A stretch of 64,000 bases of DNA from Anoplopoma fimbria (GCF_027596085.1 NC_072460.1:8356231-8420230); one strand, 5' to 3'. Shown: positions 1 to 25,838, counted from the first letter of the stretch. Notes: generated by a model from the sequence alone, not told the origin. Numbers and translations are program-made.

Positions 1-692
1 AGTTTAATTCTCTGTTAAAGAAACAGACATATAGCCAATATTATCATTATCATTAAATCTCCTTATACAAAAAGTGAGGTTTGACTTTTAAGATCTCCTC
101 CAAATATGTTGTGTAAAAAACACGTTTTCTCCACAAACAAATTCAAATTCTTGAAATGACATCTGCTCCTTCTCCCTCATTGAAACATTCAGAATCTATG
201 AATGTGTAATATAATGTAACATAATAATTTGACTGTTTCCACATCTCACTTGGGTAAGTTGCATATTGGACTGTGATTGACTTCCAAACTAGTGGTGAAT
301 CCTGCAGGTGTTAAATTGAGACTAAAGGTGAGCATAAAGAAACGCTCCCTCTTCAGCGGATGGATGTTAGAACAAACTCAGCACTTTAATCATTCCGCAA
401 AGTGAAGCTCAAACATCCGAATGAGGTCAAAACAGCTTTTTGTGAAGGAAAGAAAACTACTGCAGGGTTTGCACAGTAAACCGAGTGCCTATCAAAGTAA
501 CACACACAACTTGTTTTGTGTGTTAAAGGAGATTTTTCTGATTCTTGAAAATGGTCAGTTTTTTTTGTCACATGACCTGAGCTTTATAAGTTTAACATTA
601 AAGCATACTGTAAAGGAAACCACATATGATTCTGTCCAACTGGGAACTCTAAATGTGTCACACAGCTGACTACTAGTCACATGGGTACTCAC

Positions 693-13497
<12,805 letters not shown>

Positions 13498-14726
13498 TTT
13501 TTTTAACAAGTTTAGGTTGCACGTTTTCCAGTGAATTTAACCGAACTGTACACTTTTCCAGCGGGATCTAGAAAAAGAATCTCGGCTATGTAAACTTCTC
13601 CACTGCCTGCCCCTCCTCTCTCTCTCTCTCTCTCTCCGCCTGTATCCACCCCCTCTCTCTCTCTCTCTCTCTCTCTCCTCTCTCTCTTTCCACAGAAGAC
13701 AGTAGGCTCATGTGTTTGTATCCATCCGCAACGCCCACTTCCAAAATGGGACGAGAAAAGCTGTCTGACCCAGCTGTTGTGTGGACATGAGCACTTGCAC
13801 GTAGCCTGTACATTCCCAGCGGTGTATATAGAGTATGTATCCAGATGTTGATGCTCACAAACAGTAACTTGAACATGAAAAATCTCACAACAGTAGAAAC
13901 CTTGGGAGAAACAATGTAACAAGCAAAATATACCGACATCCATATCAATGAGGGTACTTTTAAGGTGTCCAGCTTACGAATACAATTTACAGTTTTATCA
14001 ATCAGAAAAAACGTTACTGTTTATTATTAAATGACTACAATATAACTTTAACTAATACTTAATACTAATACTAATACTAATACTTTTTTAGGGATGGATT
14101 TCAGAGAGTGGGATTGCTGGTCTCCATCAATGGAATAAACATTATTATTATATTGTTTTAATTAAAATATTAAAGAATAACAGGTATACAAATCTACATA
14201 AATGAAAAGCTAGATCATTTTACACATTCTGCTTATCATGAACTATATATATATTTAAGCTGAAGAAAAAAAATAATAACACATACATCATCAACATTTT
14301 GCGACATTTCCGGTCACGGGTAGATAGTTTTGCTTTACGGCAGTTGTGACAAACCAGAAGTCCTACTTCTGGCTCTGCAGAGTTCTTTGGGAAGTCAGGT
14401 GATGTTTCAACCTGAAGGCAAACAAACAAACAAACAAACAATGATCTGAGATACGACAACCTGACGATGGTCAAACACACCAGCGGAAGGATATGACTAT
14501 AACCACGATGCGACAAACTATAGCACGCTTTAAATAGTTTTCGTTCTCGGCGCTAGCTACCTATAGCTAAGCTAACTTAGCCAGAAACTAGAGCGGCCAC
14601 TCTGTCAGCTTCCATCCCGGAGAACAACATGGTTTGATGTGTCATACTGCAATTTCCCACCGAAGCACAGAGGGGGCCGTTTTCATACGCTGACTCGTAG
14701 CCGGGCTTCCGTCGTTTCAACACACA
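13498..14726. promoter_or_regulatory. Divergent promoter interval between plod1 and kiaa2013
   Basis: The two start codons are 1229 bp apart on opposite strands, so both 5' UTRs and promoters lie here. It holds (CT)n tracts at 13614-13687 beside plod1 exon 1 and a short ACTAAT-type repeat near 14050-14083. No clear TATA box was placed. The 5' UTRs may carry non-coding exons that cannot be fixed from sequence alone. Confidence 0.7.
13614..13687. repeat. Paired (CT)n tracts near the plod1 5' end
   Basis: Two CT-repeat blocks are separated by a short spacer. Long antisense reading frames of Arg-Glu repeats here come only from the repeat. Confidence 0.9.
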
Positions 14727-15684
14727 ATGTGGCTACAGCAGAGACTAAAGGGGCTGCCAGGCTTGTTGTCAAGCAGCTGGGCGAGGAGAGTCCTCATTGG
14801 GCTGCTGCTCTTCCTCATCTTCTACTGGTACCTCGGAGCAGAGCGCCGATGGAGCTTCTTCAGCGGCTCGGTCATGCCCGGCGGAGCGGCGGGACAGTGC
14901 CTCCTGGCTGAGATCCACAGGTGGAAGTCTCTCGCAGACCGAGGAGAGGGGATCTACAGCACACCGCAGGAGCAGCTAGATACTCCTTTCGTGTCGGGGA
15001 ACGGCCATATCCTCATTGACATTGACTCCAACAAGCTGTGGGTAGCGTCGTCTTCACAGCCTGGCTCGGCTCCGGTCCACCAGACGGAATACTCCCCGAG
15101 AGTCGGTGTCCATCTCGAGGGGAAGCGTGCCGAGGCTCAGGCCACCATGCTGGGGTTCCGGAAAGGAGCCGTGCTGTCGGTCCGCTGTGCTTCCCCGGCC
15201 GCCCTGCAGTCAGCCCGGGACTGTGTCACCATCAGAGAGGAGTTCATCGCGCACAGGAGCAGACCTAACGTCTATCTGCAGAGGCTCCACATCAGCAACC
15301 CGTCTGACAAGGCCGCCTCCTTGGAGGTCTCCTATGATAACCCCTCCTTTGGTAGCAAGTTCTCCACCAGTGTGGAGAAACTTGAGGACAAAGAGATAGT
15401 GCTCTCCTCTGGCAGAGTGCCTGTGGAGAACAACCGGATGGTGTTGGTGGTGGTGGTCTCCAAGAAGATGAACAGCAGGCTCCAGGTCCCTGCTAAACTA
15501 GAGTACAGGGAAAACATCCTGTCAGTGGTGTGGACCTCAGAGCCCATCGAGCCCTCCAAGCTGGAGGAGACCTTCAGCGCCCTCAGAGATGGAGCCAAAA
15601 AGGAGCTGGGGGAGCTGCTGAGGGCAAATGTGGAGGAGCTGGTCTTAGATCACCAGCAGGCCTGGATGGACCTCTTCATTTCAG
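14727..15684 (+). CDS. kiaa2013: kiaa2013 coding exon 1
   Basis: It encodes the N-terminal anchor and the first half of the luminal or extracellular part (LDTPFVSGNGHILIDIDSNK, REEFIAHRSRPNVYLQRLHI). The donor is TCAG|GTGGGT, phase 1. Confidence 0.94.
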
Positions 15685-17530
15685 GTGGGTAAAGGTCGTT
15701 GTGGCAACTGGCCCTGGGTTTCTAAAGGAACATGTCGGTTTTTAACCCATTTACTTGAATCAGTGGCTGCCTGAAATGAGAGGAAGGAAGCATGCCTTAC
15801 ACAGACAGTCAGATGGTCATTAAAACGGCTCAAACATAAGCAAGGCACTGATGTGTGCTTTTCAGGTCAAAGGTCATAATAGAGGATCAAATTTCATACT
15901 GGCTAAACTATGAAAAGGGCAGTAAAATACTTTGATCCAGATTGATATATTGAAAGCAATGAACATATCATGAAATGCTGTTGTAGATCCTTCCTTCAGT
16001 CTGTGAAAATCTATAAAAAAAATCAGTTTCAAACATCTGACAGTGAGTGAAGCATTCACCGTGCACATTGCTCATTTTACTTTGGGAACGAATGAGCAAT
16101 CGAATTTGAATTCAAGCTAATGAGCTATTAAGATCCATTAAAGCAGTATCAAGCTGAATCAAGTGGACAGTTAAAACATAAGTAATTGGGCAAACTTCCG
16201 TGGTTTGGTTAATATTTTATACAGCATGTTTACAATTATGTCCATCCGATCACTGAACTCTGATTAATTCATCTGCCCTGTAAAAGCCCCGATTCAGCTT
16301 TTTCTCTGCTCAGCTCTGGGGTTTCTCAGTGCCAAACTGACTCGAAAGCACTGGAAGTTCAACCCTCAGTGTCCATTTAGCAGAAGTTCACTTACTTAAC
16401 TCACTATACTCATTGAGTGGAAGTCTTGCATCTAACTCTCCATTTCCACAAACTGGCTCCCAGTTGTAAACTATTCTAATTCTACCTGCCAAAAGGTGGC
16501 AAAAAAAAACCAGAAATAAAAAGTAATCATGGTGGAAAGCTGGAGAAAAGCTAGCAAGTGGACCTTGAGAGAAGATTGACAAAGAATAATATTTGATGGT
16601 GAATGCAACCAATCCTTGGATACATGCCAGGTTTTTGTGAAGCTATGCTTTTTCTTTCCTGGTCATTCAGGTGTTGAAATGAGGAAAATCACTGACTCCC
16701 ACACACCGTCGAGCCGCACAGTGAACACCACCCTCTACTACATCCTGTCCTCCTCCATGGCTCCGCTGCTGGATCGAAGGCTGAGCGACGAGGAGCGCGT
16801 CCGTCTGGAGTCCAGCCTCAAGTACGCCGACCACTGCTTCAGCGGCCACGCCACCATGCACGCAGAGAACCTGTGGCCCGAGCGGGTGAGCAGCGCAGCA
16901 CAGATCCTGCAGCTGGTCACGCTGTGGACTCTGACCCTCCAGAAAAGAGGCTGCAAGGTGCTGGTGGCGGCCGGAGCCCACGGCGCCATGCAGGGCATGG
17001 TGCTCAGCTTCGGCGGCCTCCAGTTCACCGAGAACCACCTTCAGTTCCAGGCTGACCCAGACGTGCTGCACAACAGCTACGCCCTGAGAGGGATCCACTA
17101 CAACCAGGACATCATCAACCTGGCGGTGCTGCTGGACGGGGAGGGGAAGCCTTTCCTCCACGTGTCCGTGAAGCCGCAGGAGAAACCGGTGAAGCTGTAC
17201 GCCTGTGAGGCCGGCTGCCTCAACGAGCCCGTGGAGCTTACGTCCGAGGTCAAAGGTCACACCTTCCCTGTGATGGTGACGCAGCCCATCACACCGCTCC
17301 TGTACATCTCCACAGACCTGCGCCATCTGCAGGATCTCCGCCACACGCTGCACCTCAAGGCCATCCTGGCCCACGAGGAGCACATGGCCAACAGGTACCC
17401 AGGCCTTCCCTTCCTCTTCTGGTTCAGCGTGGCGTCGCTCATAACACTCTTCCACCTTTTCCTCTTCAAGCTCATCTACAACGAGTACTGTGGCCCCGGC
17501 GCCAAGCCCCTCTTCAGGAGCAAGGTATAA
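14727..17530 (+). CDS. kiaa2013: KIAA2013 homologue, membrane protein of unknown function
   Basis: Two coding exons, 14727-15684 and 16671-17530, join in phase 1 to give about 605 residues, close to the family length. The N-terminus MWLQQRLKGLPGLLSSSWAR is the family start and is followed by a hydrophobic signal-anchor (VLIGLLLFLIFYWYL). The second exon is strongly conserved: DHCFSGHATMHAENLWP, LSFGGLQFTENHLQFQADPD, YACEAGCL, VMVTQPITPLLYISTDL and HLKAILAHEEHMA. Near the C-terminus is a second membrane segment (LPFLFWFSVASLITLFHLF) followed by IYNEYCGPGAKPLFRSK. The family's molecular function is unknown, so none is assigned. It is divergent from plod1, as in human 1p36. The C-terminus is uncertain: the frame stops two codons after a possible donor at 17524/17525. 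Confidence 0.95.
16671..17530 (+). CDS. kiaa2013: kiaa2013 coding exon 2
   Basis: The acceptor follows ATTCAG. It starts GVEMRKITDSHTPS and runs to RSK-Val-stop. It is markedly GC-rich at third positions compared with its surroundings. If AAG|GTATAA at 17524 is used as a donor, the last residue and stop would come from a third exon. Confidence 0.94.
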
Positions 17531-17586
17531 ACAGCATTATAGACATAACTGGAAACAAAAAACTGCAAACTGATCTGCTCTGCTCC

Positions 17587-17650
17587 TCTTTTTTCTTTTT
17601 TTTTTTTTTTTTTTTTTTTTTATTACTTGTGCTTGTGGTGGCAAATATTT

Positions 17651-17686
<36 letters not shown>
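17587..17686. repeat. Poly-T and (CT)n tracts in the kiaa2013 3' region
   Basis: A T run of about 30 nt is followed by a CT repeat of about 35 nt starting near 17651. Confidence 0.9.
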
Positions 17687-17689
<3 letters not shown>

Positions 17690-17828
17690 ACGCTCTCTCT
17701 GTGGGTTGGTTTCTGAGTTTTGATCTTCACCTTCTCTGAGTGAACTTTATCTTCCCATCTAACGCGGTCCATGTTTGGAGTGGGTTGGCATGTTGGCCTT
17801 CCACACCTGCCCCCCTCCCCTCTCACAG

Positions 17829-17885
17829 GAGGGGATTCACCGTGCTAAAGCTTGTACTGCAGCCGTCTGCTCTCAGAGACTGTGA
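17829..17885 (+). other. kiaa2013: Possible alternative third coding exon of kiaa2013
   Basis: A strong pyrimidine tract and CTCACAG acceptor at 17828 are followed by an in-phase open stretch of 18 codons and a stop (EGIHRAKACTAAVC and on). The mammalian protein I recall also ends in a tiny last exon beginning with Glu (EDPSV), but the rest does not match. Confidence 0.25.
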
Positions 17886-18504
17886 GCAAAGAAAAGTGAT
17901 CTCAGTTCCAGTGAAAGCACCAGTAGAATAGTAGCCTTCATTCAAGATCGCAGACCTTAGATTACAATTAACCGTTTGGTCATTTTCTTCCACCACCTGT
18001 TCCACTGCTCCTTTCATCGTGGAATGTAAAGCATTTGTAGATGGCAATAGAATACGAAAACAAGCACAAGAGTTATTTTATTTTCCAAATTAGGTTATTG
18101 TTTAATTGTATTTATACTGAATTCAAATTGTTCTGACTGAGCATTGTTAAGGGATAGTAGCAGTGTTGATGCATTTCTATTAAATCACAAACCTTTTTCA
18201 AAGTCCAAAAAGATTTTTTTAGTTCAAATTGTCTTAGTCTCTTCATGGATTCTGTTAGTATTCATTCTTGTTTGAGTTAGGTAATCCTTTCCAGTGGACG
18301 TCCATTCTGCTTTTATTTCTGTCAGAGTTCCTTACATTATGTGTTTGCATCTTATGAACCTGCACGAGGACGCAGGTGATGCAACTCATCCCTGCTTTTG
18401 GATTGTTTTCCCGCTCCACTGATCAGCAGTCGGTGGCAGTAATGTAACAATGAAGGCAATGAGAAATAGACCACAAGCCAATCCAACGTGTTCTAAGGAA
18501 GAAA

Positions 18505-18510
18505 AATAAA
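18505..18510 (+). terminator. Candidate kiaa2013 polyadenylation signal
   Basis: A canonical AATAAA lies about 1 kb after the stop codon. Another, at 20213-20218, is an alternative. Choosing between them needs transcript ends. Confidence 0.35.
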
Positions 18511-21500
18511 CTTAAAGTGTTTGTTACACCTAACAGTGAATTTTGTGTAGAAGCACTGAATGTAGACAGAAGCTTTGTCTGTTTACGAGAAACCTCCACA
18601 AGCTACCTGTAAGCTGAAGACAAGAGCAGCTTTAAGGCTCACTGTGATTCATAAGCTAACTCACACCAGTTTACAGTCAGTTGGTTTTTATACTCAAACT
18701 GAAATAATGGAAGCCATTGACTCCCTTAAAATTTGGACAAAACACAATTGAGAAACTTGAACCTAAAATCCTACAGCATGCCTAGAAAAGCTTGCTGACA
18801 TCACTGGTTTGCAGTAAAGTCCCATGAACGTGATTTGTAGTAAATAAGCCCTAATACTGCTCTGGTCCTGTAAAATGAATCTTTGAGAAAAAAACTTCCA
18901 TAGCTCTGGTCGGCAGTACTACTAGTACTATTAGTGCTGTCGGTAGTATCGGTACTTTCTATTCACCAAGTGAACTGCTGAAATGTGGGAACACAGCCGT
19001 ATGGTGAAAAATAGGTTAAAAAAAAAGCGTACATAGTTCTGTGCAATGAGGAGTTGCTAACATTATTCCAGGTGTGCTCACTTTCAGTTTGAGTCTGATA
19101 ATCCGGCTGCTCGTGTTTTTTTTTGATCCGACAAGAGCTACGGGAAGTAAACCCATGTTGGAGTAAATCTTGCTTGTCCTTCTAGTGAGCTGACTGTCAT
19201 GGATCGACCCAAAGCCAAATTAAACTGTAAATGACAGAAGCCTGAATTAGAACTGAGCGTAGTAAGGTGGTGCTAAACGTCCATAATGTCTGTTGCCATG
19301 TAAAGCAGCTGCTTGTTTACACGTGTCCTTTCAGAAAGACATGAGGACCTGCTTACACTCACAGAAGGAAGCCGAAATGTGCGTCTGATCGGCATGGACT
19401 GTGTGCTCACTTTGCCAGATGTCTTTCTCTACTCCTCCTTTTCTCCTGCGTTTGGTGATGTTTTTTATTGAATCGCTCAATTAAATTAACAAGAAATCTA
19501 CGGGTTGGCTTTGGCTCTTCACTACTGACCTTTCTCACCCTGAGCTGCTCCTATCAGAGGTCTCTGATCCCCAGCATGTCCTGTTTTCTCCACTTTCTCG
19601 TGCATGGTGTGGGTGGGTGGCAGTCACTGTCCCAGCCGTTCTAACCCTCCCCTCTGAATTCACCAGGTCGCCCACAAAAGTGAGGATGGCTGCTGTGACA
19701 CCAGGAATGCTGCTTGAGCGCTACAGCGCTCAGGTTCAACATGTTGGCAGCATGGGAGCTATTAACACGAGCATCTGCTTCTTTTTTTTCTTTTGCTGCT
19801 TATCGATAGTGAAAGATAAGTGATACAAAGAGAGACGAGTATGAGACCTGACAAGGAAAGAGAGAGAGAGAGAGAGAGAGACAGCAACCAAAAGAACAAA
19901 TCAGATGCTCTCTCCTTGATGACGTCTGCTGTGGAGTGATACTACCCACAGATCTGTTGTGACAGGATGTCTATGTCACTTTAAACCAAATAGAGCTGTC
20001 GGTACGATTATTGTCACTAGTGATTAATCTGTTCAGAAGTTTTTTGATTTTCTCTTAAAATCTTAGAAAAATCATCAAAACCCCATCCGGAGTCCTGATG
20101 GCGATTTAAATGTTTGGATTTGTCCGACCAACAGAAGCTATTCTGTTCATTCAGGACTAAAAAAAGTCTTACATTTAAGAAACTTTATCCTGTGAATGTT
20201 TTGCATTTTTGCAATAAAGTTGAAATCAATTAATCTAAAATTTAAATAATCATTAAAAAGAAGCAGATACATCTTCAGCGTGAACAGCATTTTAAGTATT
20301 TAAACAGCAAGACGATTCCAACATGTGGCAGAATTCCCTATTAAACTCTGATCTCACTGGAAACTAGAAATGACTGAACCAGAGCGGTTTCTTTTCTGTT
20401 AAAGTCAGTGAAACTGGTTCTCTACTAATTCATCATTGCACGCACTCCTATTACTTGTCAGACTATAAACAGTTTATAAAGAAATATTTTAAATAAATGC
20501 GGCAGAACTACAGATATATTATTACGCACATTATTCCATCGTAAAAAAAAAGACCTGGGGCCTTCAATACCCAAAATGCAACTCGACCACTGACAGTTCA
20601 GGGATTTGGACGTGTGTGATAGGAGTGGAGCCTCTATCCTGCAGCAGAGATGAGCAGCAGGCTCCAGAGGTCTGGTGAGCTCACATTTCTCTTCTCCACA
20701 CCTCCACATTCCTCTTATTTCAGCCCCAACTGAAAGCTGACTCAAGTGACATCACTTGAGGACATTTGTCAGACTCCACACAGCTCCCTCTGGATACACA
20801 TAAGCAGGGGTCACCAATAGGCCGAACGCGCTCCGGGTCCGGACCCAGACGCTGTTGTCTCGGAACCTGGACCTACAACCGATTAGACAAATAAGATTTA
20901 TTACATTTTGACAAAACACTTTGATTTACAGCCGCCGCAGCTTTTTCTAGCCTTTACGGCACTCGTTCAGGTCCAGGAAGCAAACAGACCCTGTGGACAG
21001 TGAGACCAGAGCCTTTAACCAAGAATGAACAGACTCTTGTATGTTATGTCTTCCCACCAGCAGTTTAACAACCAGAACGTGTCATGTGTTCAGAGACTGT
21101 GGCGATTTATTAAAAGCAGCAATGTGAAGCTCGACTACGAGACAAAGCATACATCTTTGGAGCAAAGGTACCTACTCACATCCAAAATGAAGGCGCAGAA
21201 AATAAGAGCCCCATATGATCACAATCATTCACTGACCAACAATAATATTAACATATAGGGAATAAGGCTAAAGTGAGTGGTTTCTATAAGTCCCTGCACA
21301 CAAACTTCTCTTTTTAGATGATGAGAAGAATACAATAGTGTGGCTTTTTTAATAGACTTTACTTCACACCTGAATGAAGTGAATTTAAAGCTGCAGGGCA
21401 AAGACAATATCGTTAAACTCATTTTTTTAAAGTATTTTATTCTTAAAGGCATCCCTTATTTTACTTGAACATTGATTTCGTATTAGAGCATGCACTATTT

Positions 21501-22454
21501 ATAATTCATCCAGTTCCATTTGAATAGTTATTGTTGAGATATTATTCAGTTTAACTTTTCTTTTTGATTTGATTAGTCAGTTGTTGACGACATACAGGTT
21601 AATAAAACTGCTGGGCTACTTCAATATATAGCACTAAATCATAGCACAAGTTAAACATTACTGTGGGTTCCTCTGGACCTCGCTGGAATCTGGACTGAAT
21701 ACCTCTGCACTAAAGACTCCATGCTATTTGTTTTCACATATGCAGCCTAAATGCCCGACACCTGGACACACAGAGTTCTGTTTGACTGAGCGGGCCCAAA
21801 GTTATTCAGCACAGCCTTGCAGATACACTGCCTGACTTTGCTATAGGACCCCATATCCTTTATAATTGAAAGTCAACTGTAAACTGTACGTTTGTACTAA
21901 ATATTTAAATCTGATCCCCACCCCCCAAAACTTCACCAAATAGTGTGTGACTCTGATTGTCAAAGGCAGAAATTGGCAGTGTTCAAAGATAAGATGAAAG
22001 GTTAGTGGGTTTAGATGGAGGCAGAACAGCTGATTATTAACAGGTAATGTTTACCATGACTCCCATCCGAGTTCAGCATGTTAATATGCTAACGTTAGCT
22101 GATGAACACAATGAGTAAACGGGAATGTCCGTGCAACAATTTCATGCCCATCCCTGTGATAGTTTTGGGATATTTGAGTTTGGACCAAAGTGGTGGACTG
22201 GCCGTTGCCGTGGCATCAGTGAGGCGTCAACCCGCCATGTTGATGCTCTGTGAGGGAACACTTCCAATGTGACGCTAACATCTAAAGCAAACCTCTCTGA
22301 GTCTAATGTTTTCTTGTGAATCCAGCCTCTTTCAGATTGTTCAGATAGTTTGGGTAATAATACCAAACTATCAGTAATAATACAGAGTGCTGCAGGAATA
22401 AATCCTAAAATCTGAAAATGAGATATCTGCACATGTTGATCCGTCGTTCAAAGT

Positions 22455-22800
22455 CACTGTGTTTATTGAAGTGTTTTTGGTTAGAGGTCTGAAATAAGGT
22501 CTGAGTTCAACACAAGCTGAAAAGGTTTTTTTTAACGTTTTGTTCTACAACATAAATAATGTAAATAGCCCTCTGGTGAATTTCGAAGCTTTTACACGTC
22601 TTCAAAAAAAGGCTGTAAATGAGACGTTATCACTAGAACACTAGTCCTCCTTTAGCTTAGTTGTGGTGAGGTGAAGTCATGTGACCGTGGTGTAGTTCCT
22701 TTAGAGCCTAATATTAGCTTTTTTGCTTCTGCTGATTGCACTCACGCTTCCAAAATCATAACAGTGGTGTTCATTTGTGAAGATAATCTTGCTGAAGGCT
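22455..22800. repeat. Unclassified interspersed repeat, copy B
   Basis: This is colinear with 3200-3500 over several blocks. An extra stretch in the middle, around 22675-22745, is absent from copy A. No coding potential is seen. Confidence 0.75.
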
Positions 22801-24040
22801 TTCATAGCGTTCCAGCTGGTTTTTCCCAAACAAACAGAGAGGTTAAAAGTTTAAATCCTCCTCTGCCACCAGACTGGTTGTGTTAAGTAGCCGTGATTGT
22901 AATTCCGACCTTGAAGGGGAATTTCTTTAGAGCACAACGATGCTTTTAGAGTTCCTGGGTCTAAAACATTTTTTAGATATTCTCAATTCCAGCAAACGGG
23001 GCTTTAATGTAAGTTGCACTATATGAAAGACCCAAGAAGACAAAACATTTCCGATGTTCAAAACAGGAAACCCAGCTGAACATGAGTGTGTGGAGACTGT
23101 GAGGCTCCATTGTCATCCTCATTAAAGCACTCTGCATTCATTTTTTGTCAACACGCATTTAAACATAGACATTCTTGGAGCGTTTCCTCAACCCGCCATG
23201 TGTTTTATCACAACTTTGATTTTTATCTGCTTATATTGACCGCTGGTTTCATTGGTTGCAATCTTATTCACATCAAAGTAATTACTTAGTTTATGTGATC
23301 GCTGCAATATCACTAAGAAGTCTGATTGGTCGACAGGAGCAGAGAGATGATCAGGAAGGTTGGAAACAAACCAGGACATTAATCCAACTTGTTCAAAGGA
23401 GAAAAAACAAAGTGTACCATTAAACACAATTTTGCTTCATCAAATGCTTTAAAAAAAACAAACTAAACTGATCCCTCTGTCCACTGTCAACCCTTCTGAA
23501 GACATTTATGTGTTAGGTTTGATGTATGGGTTCTTACTGGTTGTTCCTCGGGGCTCTGGAAGATCAAGTCAATTTAATTATGCAACACAGTTCTAAATAT
23601 GAATAAGGTACAAATAAGAAAGGTGTATTTTGTCAATAAGATTATTGTCATGTCAGTTTGTGTGATTTCCATGTTCTCTGTGGTTCACAATTGTTTAGCT
23701 TTTTCACTTTTCAGTGTGTGGGTTTTATCTCTTTACTTCATGTGAACTACTGAATGTGCCTTAATGGAAAAATAAGTTAATTTATTGAGTTCATGGCTAC
23801 AGCCATAATCACATTGGATTGTACTTGAATGGTTTGTAATCATGTTTAGGTGAAGTTTAAAACGTTTTTTGTTTTGTTTTACGTTTGGGAGAATAAATCA
23901 TTGGATTACTGTGAGAAAATTCATAATTATGTTGTCTGACAGTTTGTTCCATACCATTTGGGGTTTAGAACAGCAATATATTTCCCGGAGTCTGGGGTTT
24001 ACCACAGGAATCATTACATGTTCATCACTGAAAGAAAGAC

Positions 24041-24046
24041 TTTATT
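24041..24046 (-). terminator. Candidate phc2 polyadenylation signal
   Basis: TTTATT on the plus strand gives AATAAA for phc2, about 2.6 kb after its stop codon. It is the first one I noticed downstream; if it is used, the two elements above lie inside the 3' UTR. Confidence 0.25.
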
Positions 24047-24762
24047 ATTGCATCATTTTACAGGCAACTTTAGTCCCCTGTGTTGATGTGAAGGCTGAAG
24101 GAGTGTGGAGAGGAAGAAAGCCCACTCACACTCACCTGTTCCCAACAGGATGTGAACATCTATTCAAACACTGAACAAATACAGTAAGCCGGTTTCAAAA
24201 TGATCATCTGCTGTTAATATAACTCATCTAATGGTTTGATTGAAACATTTGGTTTTCTGTATTTAAAAAAAAATTTAAAATACAAATGTTCAATAATTCA
24301 GTGGGCAGTAACTCTAACCACCAACCACCTGTCATTAACAGCGTGCATTTCTTTTTTCTTCACTATACATTGTCTCTTGTCCAGTCACAGCCATGTCCCA
24401 TTGCGATTACACGTTCTATGTGTTCAAACACTGTAGTCATGTCTCGTCCCTGTACAGAGACACTCTAAAATCATCACCATCTGTTTTCAGCCCAATGGTT
24501 CTTTAATTGTTACAATTAAGAAACTGTCCATTCAATTAAGGAGTTTTAGTCTGATATTTAAAGAAATCAGCTGCGAACTTCTGTGTTTCCCAGAGTCAGC
24601 TTTGCTCCCAGCTGCTGATGGAGTCAGGCTGGTGGTTTCCCGCTGCCTCCAGGTCCAGTCTAAACACACATTCTAGACTTCTATCTAAGCCCTGATCCAG
24701 GACTGCCAAACTACGCAAAGTCACAAAGAAACTGAGCAAACTCCATCCGGTGATGACGTCAC

Positions 24763-25098
24763 TAGGGATGTAGCGATCCTGATATCAATCCGATACTGAC
24801 TCAAACAGCTGGATCAGTTATCGGTGACAACGGAGATCACCTATTCAGTTCAATTCTGTTTGTTTGCTATATTCATTATATACTGGGATTTGAATTCCTG
24901 TTTGGTTTTGACCATTTGTTCATGCATTAAAAAAAACTTACTGTTTGAATTGTAATTCCTGGTCCCAGTCTCTTCCACTAAGTCAGGCATACAGCTTATT
25001 AATGAAACACTGGTAGGTGATTTGGTACTTGGTATCAGCAGATACCCAAAGCCCAGGTGTCTCCATCAGGACTGATAAAGTTGGATTGATGCATCCCA
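24763..25098. mobile_element. hAT-like MITE
   Basis: The ends are inverted: TAGGGATGTAGCGATCC on the left and GGATTGATGCATCCCA on the right. This TAGGGATGCACCGATCC-type end is common in non-autonomous hAT elements of fish. It is about 336 bp with no coding content. Confidence 0.55.
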
Positions 25099-25230
25099 GA
25101 CATCACCATTGAAGTCAAAACTCAACCATGAGCAATCAAAGATGGCCCGGGGTTTCTTTCTCTCAGCAGTGAGCTCAGTGCTCCCACTGGTGGTTGGAAG
25201 ACAAATGATTCCCCTAATGGCCCTTTAACG

Positions 25231-25838
25231 GCAACACGTGAACGGCCGCTAATCCAGCATCTGTACTGCTGAATTACGGGCCGTTCACATGTTGCTTCCA
25301 AAAAATGCGTGGAAAATACCAGCCGTGCCGCTTTCATAAATTTATCCAAGATGCTTTAGGGGGTTGGGCCTGCCGTTACTAAGCAACTAGAACCTGCGCA
25401 GGAAATCCATTTACAGTTGATATCGGTTATTTTCTTCTATAAATAACAGTCTACAGTGAATTAAAAGGAGGAAAGGGTATTCATTTTAGTTCAGTACTAC
25501 CCGGATATTTACTATCCGTCTCACGGAATATTTTTCCTGCTTCGCCCTCGCTGTCAAAGGACGTCACAACTTCTGGTGCGAAAGGTCAGACAAATTGTCT
25601 CAAACAAATCAAGCAGTCAAGCTGCTGTTGAGGGATTTTTTGCTGCTGGACATCCTTTTCTCAAAATTATCGCTTCATCATTATCATCATTCCAGCACCC
25701 AGGTTGTAGTTGTTTTGTAAGTAACCACAGGTGCGACATTAGTGCAACCCCCCCATGCATCTTGGATAAATTGATGAAAGTGGCGCGGCTGTTTTCTACG
25801 TGTTTTTAGAAGCAACATGTGACCAACACCTTAAAAGG
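25231..25838. mobile_element. Long inverted-repeat (foldback/MITE-like) element
   Basis: The stretch near 25268-25355 and that near 25758-25836 are imperfect reverse complements over about 80 bp, sharing GCATCTTGGATAAAT and AAGCAACATGTGA on one strand. A short extra copy of the terminal motif at 25231-25247 faces the left arm, which suggests a nested or truncated second copy. No transposase is seen and the family was not recognised. Confidence 0.6.

Noticed and set aside
13512..13948. Minus-strand open frames with Arg-Glu repeats
   Set aside because: They arise from the (CT)n tracts and have no conserved sequence.
14220..14516. 98-codon minus-strand frame between plod1 and kiaa2013 with a CHNC-type pair
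   Set aside because: No recognised domain, an upstream half made of a CAAA repeat, and a location in the promoter interval; treated as chance.
16667..17455. Long minus-strand open frame of 262 codons opposite kiaa2013 exon 2
   Set aside because: It is the antisense shadow of a GC-rich conserved exon; its translation shows no family resemblance.
20809..20930. CAGGGGTCACCAA sequence like a hAT element end
   Set aside because: No matching inverted end or transposase was found, so it is only mentioned in the interval description.
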